Source of the DNA: Triangularia verruculosa
Lineage: Eukaryota; Ascomycota; Sordariomycetes; Sordariales; Podosporaceae
Direction: 5' to 3'
Length of the DNA: 64,000 nt
NCBI GenBank assembly: GCA_033296885.1
Contig: MU863925.1
Span: 124,001-188,000 of the forward strand
In this document: positions 35,018-45,354 of the stretch, piece after piece
Layout: each line of letters starts with the position of its first letter
Numbering within the stretch: the stretch's first letter is position 1
Made by a program: the position numbers and the translations under genes
The notes under the pieces: generated by a model
Told to the model about the DNA's origin: nothing
Seen by the model: only the letters and a program-made list of their open reading frames with translations
Databases searched by the model: none

Positions 35018-36923
35018 GATGGTGCTGGAGTGAAAGTGAGTCGCTTGATCAATGTCGACGGAGATGTGCGAAGCAGAAGTGATAAAGTGATTAAGTGGTC
35101 GATGAGTGAGTCGACAGAGATAAGTGTTATAAGTTGGGCGAGTGATGGCGGGATGACCGCGTGAATGATGTCGCGTGTCTGAATCCCCGCAGACCTAGGA
35201 GTGAATTGCGGAAGGAGCAGCTGGGGGGCAATCAGAAATTTACTGTTGGCTCATCAAGTTGCGCGATGCTCGAGACAAAGGATAACGGAAGGCTGATCGG
35301 CGCCAGGAGGTGCTCAGGGGCTGTTGGTCCTGTAGAAAATGGCCAGCAAGACTTGTGAAGAATCCGGGAAACTCCAGGGCAGTGGGCGCTTTGTGGACTG
35401 CGTTACGGAGGTCCTGAGACTCGGGTCGCCTTCGTGGGCGCTTTGCACAGGTCCGTCGAAAATGTCAGTCAAAGGGGCGAGTGATAAATGTCGTGTGGGA
35501 AGAAAAAAAAAAAAAAGGGAGAGGCCTGGTAACGGGGAAGCCGTTGATGCTTAGGGCCAGGGCGAGCGATCTTGGGTCGGCGTGCCGCCACTTTCGCCAG
35601 GTGCCCACTGACAACTATACAACGGCCGCAAGCAGGAAGTTTTGCCTCGGGGTTAGGAAATTATATGACAGCAGACTCAAACGTTAAACGGGAATCGCTA
35701 TGCCTTTTCGCGATAGGCAGCGCCAAATATCGATGGGAAAAGGAAAGACGGCGACAGTGAACTCGGGTGGATGGAGGGACCAGCAATCGCGGGACTTGGG
35801 TGCTGTACGCAGTGCCATGTGTGGAGCCAAGAGCATCCGGACCCCACCTTTTCCTCAACTGCCCACCTCACTTATCAACCTCAGAGATTCCGTTTTGGGA
35901 AGGAAGCTACGACGACGACGAGGCATGGGTGTCAAACTGTCCTCCGCCAATGGGGAACAAAAGCATCGCGATTCTTTCCCATGGTTATTGATGAGTATCA
36001 TAAGAAGGACAACAAAGAAAATGAGAAGGAAAGGTAACCGGAAATTTAGGCATGGCCCGACTTCTCTCATGGAAGCCTAACAGTCTCTGACAGGTGATCT
36101 CGAGAAAGGAAGTGACGCTCCAGGATGTGATATCGTCCATAGTTTCTCTTAGAGTTGACTTGAGATTATGGAGAGTGATAACTATACGACCATCTCATGA
36201 TCCAATGCGTGGTCCAGTGAAACCTCAAGCTCCAGCCGTGCTGAGATCAACTAGGTTCAAGCCGACTATCTTCGCTGTGCGAATACCACAGCCACTACCA
36301 ACTTGTGGCTCGCGCCTCATCATACATAGCATGTGAGAATAGCATTTTCGGCGGTGCCGGCGTTTATCGTCACCACATGCGGTTGAGTCTTGAATCAGGG
36401 CCGCTTGCCCATAAGACCATGGGATCCCGCGAATGTCTGGAATTGTTTGCAACTTCATTCCATGCCATCTGTTGTTTGGTGGATCGTAAGGACAAACTGA
36501 TAGCTTTGATCGCCCCAAATCACTTGTTCTTGCCAATCCCAAGCTGCAAAGAGCTAAGCTGCCCCTCACCGCACAGAGCTGAGGATCAGACTGACGTCAA
36601 CGACCCTTTGTGCGGCGGCATACTCCGACAGCTCCGCCGATTCGAACGGCCGAGGCTTCCCCCCATATATCACAGGTTGTCTTTCGATGACGCAGTGCAG
36701 TTCAGGTACCCTGCGTCTTTGGCGTCCACGGGGTTGTCTTACATCATGGCTTCAAACGAGCCATATAGCGAGGCCGTCCGGAGCTACGAGCTCTCCTTTT
36801 TCTCCCAAACACCACCATAGAAATTCCCACAGCTTGCTTCTTACCAACAAAACCTTCAAGGTCACCCTTAACGTACCAACCGCATTAAACCACCACTCCA
36901 AAGCATACTACAACACCGCCATC
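35018..36923. other. Gene-poor interval upstream of bli-3
   Basis: About 1.9 kb between the F-box gene and bli-3, which are divergent, so it should hold both promoters. An A run of 15 is near 35502-35516. Two GATCG words lie at 36482-36486 and 36508-36512, about 410-440 bases before the bli-3 start. Several open frames exist but none is recognisable. Confidence 0.5.
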
Positions 36924-37602
36924 ATGTCTGAAGGATTCTCCAATACATCGGGCGTCAAGCACCCCGATCCTTACAAGGAGGCCAACCTGGATACCCAAGC
37001 CTCAACGCAATCAAAACTTGACGACCTCAGCAAGTTCATGGAAGCCTCCAAGTTCTGCATGATGACTACTGTCAATCCCAAGACACATCAATTGGTATCC
37101 AGATGCATGGCGCTTGCTGCTCAAGTAGGTGGCCCGCAACATGAATACTAGATAACCTGTCTTCTAACATCCAATCTTTCAGGAAAATGGCGGCCTCGAT
37201 CTCCTTTTCCACACCAACACTGAGTCAGGCAAGACTGACGATCTCGCTGCCGACACACACATCAACGTCAGTTTTCTCAACAACTCCGGCGAGTGGGCGT
37301 CCGTCAGTGGAACCACCGATATCGTCACCGACCGCGAGCTCGTCAAGCAGCACTACAAGCCTCATCTGAAGGCTTGGGTTGGCGACCTTGGTGATGGTGT
37401 TCACGATGGCTCTTCCAATGACCCAAGAATCGGCATCATTCGCGTCAAGATGGCAACGGCCCACTATGCCATCTCTCACAAGAACATTGCTACCAGGTTG
37501 ACCGAGGTCGCCAAGGGTGTGGTGACTGGTCACACGGCGGTGGTAAACAAGCTGCGCGAGATCAGTGAGGAGGAGGTCTCGAAGCTCAGACTGACTCACT
37601 AG
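36924..37602 (+). CDS. bli-3: BLI-3-like FMN-binding split-barrel protein
   Basis: Two exons, 36924-37124 and 37183-37602, 206 residues, intron 58 nt with donor GTAGGT. The sequence (SKFMEASKFCMMTTVN, then VSRCMALAAQ, ENGGLDLLFHTN, VSFLNNSGEWASVSG) matches the pyridoxamine-phosphate-oxidase-like split barrel of the general-stress-protein-26 group, which includes the Neurospora blue-light-induced protein BLI-3. These proteins probably bind a flavin or similar cofactor; the reaction is not established. No signal peptide, so cytosolic. It converges on DPH5, with 117 bases between stops. Light control is inferred from the family name and is not shown by the sequence. Confidence 0.9.
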
Positions 37603-37719
37603 GTTATTCCTGGTGATAGAACAGATTAAGGAGTTGCGTTTCATAGCTTTGCAGACATTGAACTGGCGTCATACCGGGAGCTAGCAAAACTTGAGCATAG
37701 CATATTTGATTTTTTTTTC

Positions 37720-38583
37720 TTAATGCTTTCCCTCATAATCGGCCTTCCATATCCTGTCCCAAGTCTCCTTGTTGATGGCAAACTCTCGTACATAGTCGTG
37801 CTCAAGCTCGTGTGTTCTTCTGCCAAGTAAGACCAGGCTGTGAAGCGGGCCTCCCAGAAGCTCGTCGGCATCGCAAAGCTCCTTCAATGTTCCGGCCACA
37901 AATTTCTCTGTCTTGCCTCCAACTCTCGCGGCGCCGATAGCCAGGCTGTCAGGCCCGTAAACACCTTCCTTCCTCTCGTCTTCAATTTCAAGCATCTGGC
38001 TGGCGCAAGTTCCCACAGTCATGTACCTAGGAGGCTCGTAAATCTTCCTCCCTCTCGCCATGTTCTCCAAGCTCTGTTCCTTGACCTTGATATCCAACAG
38101 CACCAGCGTGTGCAGCCCAATTTCCCTGTTCTCCTTAATCCTGTCGTAGAAACTGGCCGGCCGCCAGTTGTCCAGGAAGAAAACCATGGACACCGTCTGT
38201 CCAAAGTTATACAGCTGCAAGCCCGCCGCTCCGATTCCCGACATGATCGAGGCGTTCGGGACTGTTCTGACCTGGATACCAAGTTCCCTCGCGCGGAGGA
38301 CGAGATCGGTGTGTGTGGTGGCGCCGAACGGGTCGCCAACTACACAGAAAGCAACATCTTCCTTGTCTGCGTCGCGGAGGATCTCGTCCGAGTTGGACTC
38401 GACCATCTCGCGGTCAGCGATGGAGATGGGTCGGCCATAGTAGGACTCCAGCACGGCTTGGTCGACGAGGAGGATGGAGGTGTAGGCTTCCAGGTAGACG
38501 CGGGAGGCGCGCTTGACGACCTCGAGGCCCTTGACGGTGATGTCGGTTTCGTCGGAAAGGCCGAGGCCTACTAGGTAGAGCAT
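37720..38583 (-). CDS. DPH5: Diphthine methyl ester synthase DPH5
   Basis: Single exon, 287 residues, the usual length. Transfers methyl groups from S-adenosylmethionine during the making of diphthamide on translation elongation factor 2. The N-terminus MLYLVGLGLSDETDITVKGL and motifs VVGDPFGATTHTDL, RTVPNASIMSGIG and GLHTLVLLDIK are those of the tetrapyrrole-methylase-fold DPH5 family. Cytosolic. It is divergent from SNU23 with a shared 413-base promoter region. Confidence 0.96.
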   Translation of the reverse strand: MLYLVGLGLSDETDITVKGLEVVKRASRVYLEAYTSILLVDQAVLESYYGRPISIADREMVESNSDEILRDADKEDVAFCVVGDPFGATTHTDLVLRARELGIQVRTVPNASIMSGIGAAGLQLYNFGQTVSMVFFLDNWRPASFYDRIKENREIGLHTLVLLDIKVKEQSLENMARGRKIYEPPRYMTVGTCASQMLEIEDERKEGVYGPDSLAIGAARVGGKTEKFVAGTLKELCDADELLGGPLHSLVLLGRRTHELEHDYVREFAINKETWDRIWKADYEGKH

Positions 38584-38996
38584 TTTGGGCGGTGTTGACT
38601 GGGTTGGAGAACGGAGACTGGGACTGTGCGGTTGTATGGGGGAGGGTATGTGGAGGGGCACGAAGATGTTTTTTTGATGGATTAGGAGTTTAAGTGGTAC
38701 CTCAGACTGGGTTGGAGTAAGGCGGAGGCGCAAGTCCCGCACTATCAGCCTACCCCGCCAGAGCTGCCCCACCAAAATTTCCAGGGACAAGCTTTCCAGT
38801 TCCTCCCCCTGTCGATGATTGTCCACTCTTGGCCGTGCGCATCAATCGCCAAACTGCTATAATTCTCGACGCGCGTTGACCCTTCGACGAAGTTCGCATA
38901 TTCTCCGTGCTGTCGCCGACACGGCAACTCATCCTCAATATCCGTCGCAAATCTAATACTATACTTAGCTCTCTTTATCGCATCAAATCTTCCAAA
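38584..38996. promoter_or_regulatory. Shared divergent promoter region DPH5 / SNU23
   Basis: A 413-base gap between the start codons of two genes transcribed away from each other. It must hold both promoters and leaders. No clear TATA box was seen, which is usual for housekeeping genes. Some CT-rich stretches are present near both starts. Confidence 0.6.
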
Positions 38997-39707
38997 ATGT
39001 CCAACAAAGGCTCCGCTTACGGCCAAGCAGCCGGTGACACCGACTTTCGCAAGAAGTATGACCTCGACGAGTACGCCGCCAAAGCCGCCGCCCGCGAAGC
39101 CGCCGAGAAGGAAGAGCGCAAAGCCCGATATGAGGCGAAGCTGGCAGGGAAGAAATACTACAAGCCCATGGACGGCACCGAGACCCTCACCACCGCGCGC
39201 AATGCCACGCAGGACTTCTCGAAGATGATCGGCACGACCTCTCTTGTGCCGGCCGGCGCGGGAGTGGGCAAGAGGGGGAGGGGAGCTGGATTCTACTGCG
39301 AGGCTTGCGACCTGACGTTCAAGGACAATTTACAATGGCTTGAGCACACGAATAGTATGCAGCATTTGCGCAATGTTGGCACCACGGGCGATGTTAAGAA
39401 GGCAACGGCCGAGGAGGTACACGCGAGGATCGAGGCGCTGTGGCAACGACAGCAGGAGCTAAAGAGGGAGCAGGTTATTACGCTGCAGGAAAGGTTAGAG
39501 GTCAGGAAAGAGGAGGAAGAAAAGGAAAGGGAGGAGAAGAGGAGGAAGAGAAAGGAGGCCGAGGAGAAGAAGAGGCTGGAGAAGGAGGCGGCGCTCAAGG
39601 CGAAGACTGATTATGGCGAGGATGTAAGAATCGAAGGCGAGCATGACGAGGACGATATGATGGCTGCCATGGGGTTCACGGGCTTCGGGACCACAACGAA
39701 GAAATGA
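38997..39707 (+). CDS. SNU23: U4/U6.U5 snRNP component SNU23 (ZMAT2-like)
   Basis: Single exon, 236 residues. Spliceosomal protein of the B complex, related to yeast Snu23 and human ZMAT2. The N-terminus has the conserved DTDFRKKYDLDEYAAKA helix, followed by KKYYKPMDGTE. A matrin-type C2H2 zinc finger begins at YCEACDLTFKDNLQWLEH (about residue 100), with its second His in SMQHL. A long charged Glu/Lys/Arg coiled region and an acidic tail (GEHDEDDMMAAMGF) complete the protein. Nuclear. Length fits the family. Confidence 0.95.
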   Translation: MSNKGSAYGQAAGDTDFRKKYDLDEYAAKAAAREAAEKEERKARYEAKLAGKKYYKPMDGTETLTTARNATQDFSKMIGTTSLVPAGAGVGKRGRGAGFYCEACDLTFKDNLQWLEHTNSMQHLRNVGTTGDVKKATAEEVHARIEALWQRQQELKREQVITLQERLEVRKEEEEKEREEKRRKRKEAEEKKRLEKEAALKAKTDYGEDVRIEGEHDEDDMMAAMGFTGFGTTTKK

Positions 39708-40303
39708 TGTTATTTCTTTTTTTGATTTTCTTTCTGTTCTCTTTTGCAAAGATTGGTTGGGCAAAAGATACCACATGCATGTCGCGGCGTTTGGAGTCTT
39801 ACCGGACTGGATAGTGTTGTTTCTAGGAGCTAATTAGTGGACCGCTGCAGGCAAACAGCGCAGGTCCAAATACTCAACAAGATTGGATACTCCTGATATC
39901 AGGAAGCAAACAGTCAGGAGGTCCAATCCCGTGATGTCGGATCAAAGGTGACGAACGGGACCCCTGTTGCCGTTCATGACGCCGATTCGGGAGGGCGGGG
40001 AACCACCCGCTTTGATCCCGCCGCTGCAAGAATCCCCGTAGACCCATGTCATCGTTCTCACTACTGAAAGTCGACAAACAACCAGTGCCCCGCGATCGCA
40101 CGACAGCATCCAGCCCTTGCTAGAATCAGCCTTGACCCCAGGCGAACTACTGAACCTACTTCGACCTCTTCTCACCTCGCACATTCATCTCCCGTCAGCT
40201 CGAAGGAACTCTCCTAACCCCGCCAGAGCTATTCTGCTGGCATCGAGCACACGACACCAACCCCATCACCATCACCTCCCACCACCCATCAAATCGGGGC
40301 ACC
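39708..40303. other. Intergenic between SNU23 and UBC7
   Basis: About 0.6 kb on the same transcriptional strand. It holds the SNU23 3' UTR and the UBC7 promoter and leader, which is CA/CT-rich near the start. No other feature was seen. Confidence 0.5.
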
Positions 40304-40914
40304 ATGTCGAGCTCTTCCACTTCGGCGCTGGCAGCAGCCGCCCTGCTGAGACGCCAGCTCAAACAAATGCAGACTGACAAAGACATCCCCGGTATTTCGT
40401 GCGGTCTCGTCTCCGACAACAACATTTTCGAGTGGGAGGTTATGCTGATGATCAGCGACGAGTGTAAATACTATGGAGGTGGGCTTTCCCCCCCCTTATT
40501 AGCCAGTCCCTTTCCTCGCCCAGCTCTCCCTGCTAATCGGTTTTCGCAGGAGGCAACTTCCGCGCCGTTCTAACGTTCCCCACGACCTACCCGTTGATGC
40601 CGCCCAAGCTCGTCTTCCAGTCGCCAATTCCATTCCACCCAAACATCTACCCCGACGGAAAGCTTTGCATTTCCATCCTGCACCCCCCAGAAGAGGATAT
40701 CAGTGGGTATGAGATGGCGAGCGAGAGGTGGAGTCCGGTTCAGAGCCCAGAGTCGATATTGCTGAGTGTGATAAGTCTGTTTGAGGACCCGAATGACGAA
40801 AGCCCGGCGAATTTGGATGCGGCAGTGCTGCTGAGGGAGGAGAGGGCTGGGCAATCGAAAGAGTTTAGGAAGAGAGTTAGGAAGTGTGTTAGGGAGAGTT
40901 TGGGGGAGGATTAA
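40304..40914 (+). CDS. UBC7: Ubiquitin-conjugating enzyme E2 UBC7 (UBE2G type)
   Basis: Two exons, 40304-40478 and 40550-40914, 179 residues; the 71-nt intron splits a Gly codon. E2 enzyme of the UBC7 class, which serves ER-associated protein degradation on the cytosolic face of the ER. Motifs: the HPN triad in PFHPNIYPDGKLCISIL with the active-site Cys, followed by the class-typical acidic insertion (HPPEEDISGYEMASERWSPV). The N-terminal LLRRQLKQMQ helix is conserved. It converges on ALG1, with only 170 bases between stops. Confidence 0.95.
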
Positions 40915-41084
40915 ATGAGGCTGGGCTAGGTTGGCGTTCGGGCATGGGAAATCAGCGCTGTCTTCTTCAATATTCAACAGATCTTGAGCTAGGGTCTCAG
41001 AACAAGACGAGACAAATATGGCACATGTCAAGGTGGCACATTTCACAGCTTGAGCGACTGACGGACACATCCTCAGAACTACCT

Positions 41085-42500
41085 TCAGTGAGATACCTCG
41101 GAAACAAACCCCATCAACTTTCCCACTGTACCATCCCATTCCTCGTCCCATCTCCTCCTGCCCTCCTCCACCGCTCCCTTCTTCAGCACTTTCAACTCGT
41201 TCTCCCCAGCATCACTTAGCAGCCCTCCCAATATCCCCGCCAATTCCTTCTCTGTCTCAAACCCCTTGCCATTCACCCCTTCTTTAATCAACTCTCCAAA
41301 GCTCTCATACCCGCTATACGCAACCACCGGCAACCCAGCCCCAAACATGTCCACTACTTTCATCGGCAGGTCCACTCCCGAAGAACTCATATGAAGACAC
41401 ACACCCAGATCAGCACAAGCCAGCAGCTTGGCGTAATTCTCAAAGGAGAGAAATGCCGTGAGGATGGTGACATTGGGGAGTTTCCCTTCTCTCGTCAGGG
41501 CCTCGATCTTGTCGAGGTAGTACTGCTTTTGCGGGCCTTTTCCAGTAATGATGGCCAATATCGGCACGGCGTTGGGCTGAGAGGCGTAGATGGTCAGCGC
41601 CTCCAGCAAGAGCGAGAAATCCTCATCCGGCGTCCAGGAGGTGCTCGATACAAGCAACTTCGTCCTCCCGGTCAGCACAAGATGGAGGTACTCCATTCCA
41701 AACGGGAACAACGCCTTGGCAAGAGCGTCTTCTCGAGCGTCGGGGCTGAGGATAGGTTGGAAGATGGCTGCCGGGCGGTCGTGGACGGCGATCATTGGTT
41801 TGTGAGCTGGGATGCTGTAAGGAGGGGAGCGGAGCTGGCGGGCCATGGCGTGGGTGACGGTTAGGTGGTGGGAGCCTAGTCGGCCGAGGTAGGTTTCGTA
41901 GATTTTGGAGAGCTTGACGAAGGGGTGGGAAGGGCCTTTGGTGGAGGAGAGGATGGTCCAGCCATAGTTGTGCCAGTCGATGATGAGTTTGGTGTTGCGG
42001 AGGCGGCAGGACAGACCGGCGACGGCGAGGGTGGGGATGGAAGGTGGGTTTTGGACTAGGAGCCAGGCGGAGGGGGGGAGGAGGTAGAGAAGCAAGTAGG
42101 TTAGGTGGAGGATTTGGTAGATGACTTTGACGGGGGCGAATAGTAAGAAGGGGACTGATGGAGGTCGAGTTGGGGGTGCTGGGAGGGGAGTGAGGGTGAC
42201 GCTGGGGTTAGCGACGAGGTCAGGGTGAGGGTCGGTTTCTGGGTTGTGTGTCAGTGAGTAGAGCAGGTCGGCGCTGACTGAGAAGTGCATACCGAGATAC
42301 CCAATTAGATTCACCTTTCCTCCATGTTTCGCTATACTCAAGGCATGGTATGTCATGCGTGGACTCCGCCCAATATCACCTAGTACGAGAATATGGATTG
42401 GTACCCCCTTCCCCGGTGACTGTTCTGAATATCGTGAGGGCCGCAAAACGATATAAGCTATTAATAAGCCCAACAGCACAAGGCTGATGAGCCCTGTCAT
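41085..42500 (-). CDS. ALG1: Chitobiosyldiphosphodolichol beta-mannosyltransferase ALG1
   Basis: Two exons, 42500-42293 and 42238-41085, 453 residues. Adds the first mannose, from GDP-mannose, to GlcNAc2-PP-dolichol on the cytosolic ER face. An N-terminal membrane helix (LISLVLLGLLIAYIVL) is followed by a GT-B glycosyltransferase with VLVLGDIGRSPRM-like start (here HILVLGDIGRSPRM), LIIDWHNYGW, SSTSWTPDEDFSLLLEAL, ITGKGPQKQYY and LPMKVVDMFGAGLPV. The intron is 54 nt, begins GTATGC, ends CCAG and stays in frame if retained. Splicing gives LIGYLETDPHPDL, the family pattern; read-through inserts 18 residues there. Confidence 0.94.
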   Translation of the reverse strand: MTGLISLVLLGLLIAYIVLRPSRYSEQSPGKGVPIHILVLGDIGRSPRMTYHALSIAKHGGKVNLIGYLGMHFSVSADLLYSLTHNPETDPHPDLVANPSVTLTPLPAPPTRPPSVPFLLFAPVKVIYQILHLTYLLLYLLPPSAWLLVQNPPSIPTLAVAGLSCRLRNTKLIIDWHNYGWTILSSTKGPSHPFVKLSKIYETYLGRLGSHHLTVTHAMARQLRSPPYSIPAHKPMIAVHDRPAAIFQPILSPDAREDALAKALFPFGMEYLHLVLTGRTKLLVSSTSWTPDEDFSLLLEALTIYASQPNAVPILAIITGKGPQKQYYLDKIEALTREGKLPNVTILTAFLSFENYAKLLACADLGVCLHMSSSGVDLPMKVVDMFGAGLPVVAYSGYESFGELIKEGVNGKGFETEKELAGILGGLLSDAGENELKVLKKGAVEEGRRRWDEEWDGTVGKLMGFVSEVSH

Positions 42501-43645
42501 GTTTGCGGTGTTGGTGTATGTGAGCCGTTGAGTCTGTCAAAGTTAGATTCACTTTAGCCAACTGATGGCTAATAGTGACTAAGGCCAAGTGGCATCGGCC
42601 TGTCTTCCAAGATTCGAGCCGACTTCTCACAGCCCAACCTTCATTCACTCTCAGACCTTACACGAAAGGTAGGCTCCGTGTGGCAGAACGACAGAATGAC
42701 AGGTGCTACTGCCAACACCAAAAACTCGCAGCCCCGTGATGCTACCGGAGTCAAAAGACATCAGCCCTGTGTTAATCAGCTTAATTAGGAAGCTGGAATG
42801 GGGTGCGGTTGAAGGTGTTAGTGGTAGGTTGCAAATGTGAGGCTTCATTAACGCAGATTAGCTGGGTGGCATGGTCGCGGTCTGGGCTGCATCACGGTGC
42901 ATTGGCGGGGCCAGGGGTCAACACGTTCTCAGCCACTCCACCAATCACAGGCCACGATCTTCATGGACCTTGATAGCCCTCCCCCACCAGCCCGAGCCCG
43001 GCTCAGGGGTCGAAAAGGGAAGGCGGCCGTGGAGTACAGCGAGTCCAGCGACAAGGGAAAGGGAAGGTGGAGGGACGCAGTCTGGGCTGGGCAAGCAACA
43101 GCACGACGTTCACCGTCTGGAAACACATCAAAAGTCGGGTCGTCTCATCTTCCCTCTCTCCCAGCCCTCGCCGCACTCCGACATATTGACATTTCTCTCT
43201 CGCCTCTCTCCCAACGACGTGTGAAACCAGCGCGGCACCTCCACCGTGTTGGGCCTGGCCAGTGACCACGGATACCAACAGCGACCATCGGTAAGTGCAT
43301 GTCTCAGCACCAATAAGCCAAAATCCGTTGCGATTGCGGGTCTCGAGACGATGCATTGTCTTGCTTTTTGGACGTCTTGAATTAAATGAATATTTCTGTT
43401 GACCGCCAAGGATCATCCACTTAGGAGTTACGCCTGATCGAGATTCCCGCCTGACGAGCGACTTTTCCAACCATCGACTTCGCCATCCATCGCGATCAAA
43501 AACCGTTGCAGCCCCAGTGCAGCTCCCCTCCTCCCCACGACTCCGACGTCACAACCACATGTCCGCCAGAAGATAGCATCAGGGGCCATTGACGCTCCTC
43601 CTACTTTAACCAACGACATATCAAACCCCTCAGCATAGTTCTACC
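42501..43645. other. Intergenic between ALG1 and the zinc transporter gene
   Basis: About 1.1 kb with divergent promoters. A plus-strand open frame from an ATG at 42963 to 43265 may be an upstream frame in the transporter leader. No other feature is supported. Confidence 0.5.
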
Positions 43646-45354
43646 ATGACATCGACGTACGCCCTGCCAGCGACGGCAATCCACCATCACCACGCCTCCT
43701 CCGATCATGGGTGTTCTCACTCGCATTCGCACTCACATTCCCACAGCCACGGCCACAGCCATGGCCACTCCCATACCTCGTCACTAGGCGGATTGAGTCC
43801 GACTCGAAGCAGGAAAGAATCCAAATCTAACGGCGGACACTCCCATAATCGCAGCCAGGACCATGACACCAACCACGCCAATCATAGAGCGAGCTCGGGC
43901 ATCCCGAAGCCGCTAAATCTAGGCCCGGCGTTGGGATCCAACGGACACTGGAGGACAGACTCGACGGCGGGAGGAAAGCCTCTGGTGACGCCGACAAGTG
44001 CCAGCTTCGATGCTGCCGGGATATACCAGCCACCGGCTTCTCGAGTACGCGCCGATGCAACTTCTCATGACCACCATCATGACCACGATCACGGCCATGG
44101 CCACAGCCATGATCACCATCACGGCCACGACCATGCTGCCAAGCGGTCAAGGTTTACCAAATTCCTACTGCCGCGCATTGCGAGGTGGCCCCTTCTCCAT
44201 GCAGTGGTCGTCGAGAAGGACTCCCGTCGAATATTTTACTTTATGTCGTATGTGCTGTCCCTCGGTTTATTCCTGATGTTCTAAATGTCATGGGTCCACC
44301 CGCTAACCCCCATTTTGTTTACAGACTCAACCTGTCCTTTATGATGGTTCAAGCATTCTACGGCTATGTCACAGATTCACTCGGTCTTCTTAGTGACAGT
44401 ATTCATATGTTCTTCGACTGTGTGGCCTTGGCAGTTGGTCTTTTTGCTGCCGTCGCAAGTAAATGGCCACCGAGCGAACGATTCCCATATGGCTTTGGCA
44501 AGATTGAGACATTGAGTGGCTTTGCGAATGGAGTGTTCCTGGTCCTGATCAGTGTGGAGATTATGATTGAAGCATGTGAGCGAATGATGGAGGGTAGAGA
44601 AACGAAAAGGCTTGGGGAGCTGTTCGTTGTCAGCACATTGGGCCTGCTAGTCAATTTGGTGGGCATGACGGCATTCGGTCACCACCATCATGGACACGAC
44701 CATGGACACTCTCACGGTGGCTGTGGTGGGCATGGACATAGTCACGATCATGACCACGGCCACAAGGACGAGAAGAAGGGTGGGCATGATCACTCACACT
44801 CGCACTCGCATTCTCACGACAACGAGAACATGTATGGAATCTACCTTCATGTGTTGGCTGATACTTTGGGGAGCGCGGCGGTTATAGTATCGACCATTCT
44901 TACACACTTTTGGAAGTGGGCCGGCTGGGATCCGTTGGCATCTTTCCTCATTGCTCTCCTGATCTTGCTCTCGGCGCTGCCGTTGGTCAAGTCGTCAGCG
45001 AGGAGGTTGTTGCTTACGATTCCGCCCGGGATCGAGTATAACTTGCGCGATACCTTGTCTGGAATCACGGGGCTGAAGGGCGTCGTGAGCTATGCGGCGC
45101 CAAAGTTTTGGATGGATGACCGGCACAGTGAAGGTGGGCCGGCAAACAAGCTCCTCGGTGTCATGCACGTTGTGGCAGCCCGAGGGATGGATATGGAGGA
45201 CGTGCGGGATCGTGTGCGCAATTACCTACTCGAGCACAACATCGATATCACCTTGCAGGTTGAGCGGGAGGGAGACGCAAGCTGCTGGTGTGGCGTAGGA
45301 CGGAGCCCATTGTCCCAGGCACACAAGTCGACAAATAGCATCGGCATCTTCTAG
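43646..45354 (+). CDS. MSC2/ZnT5-7-like cation diffusion facilitator (zinc transporter)
   Basis: Two exons, 43646-44247 and 44325-45354, 543 residues. A CDF transporter that should move zinc into the secretory pathway. The N-terminal 200 residues are cytosolic and carry two His-rich runs (HSHSHSHSHSHGHSHGHSH near residue 25 and HDHHHDHDHGHGHSHDHHH near 145). Six membrane segments follow. Metal-site motifs are SDSIHMFFD in TM2 and HVLADTLGS in TM5, with a third His-rich loop (HHHHGHDHGHSH and HDHSHSHSHSH) between TM4 and TM5. The HMFFD wording is typical of the MSC2/ZnT5/ZnT7 group, which forms complexes in the ER and Golgi. Compared with yeast Msc2 (about 725 residues) it lacks the extra N-terminal membrane segments, so it resembles ZnT7-type half proteins more. 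Confidence 0.9.

Noticed and set aside
37840..38574. Plus-strand open frame of 244 codons over DPH5
   Set aside because: Antisense to a highly conserved single-exon gene; no recognisable domain.
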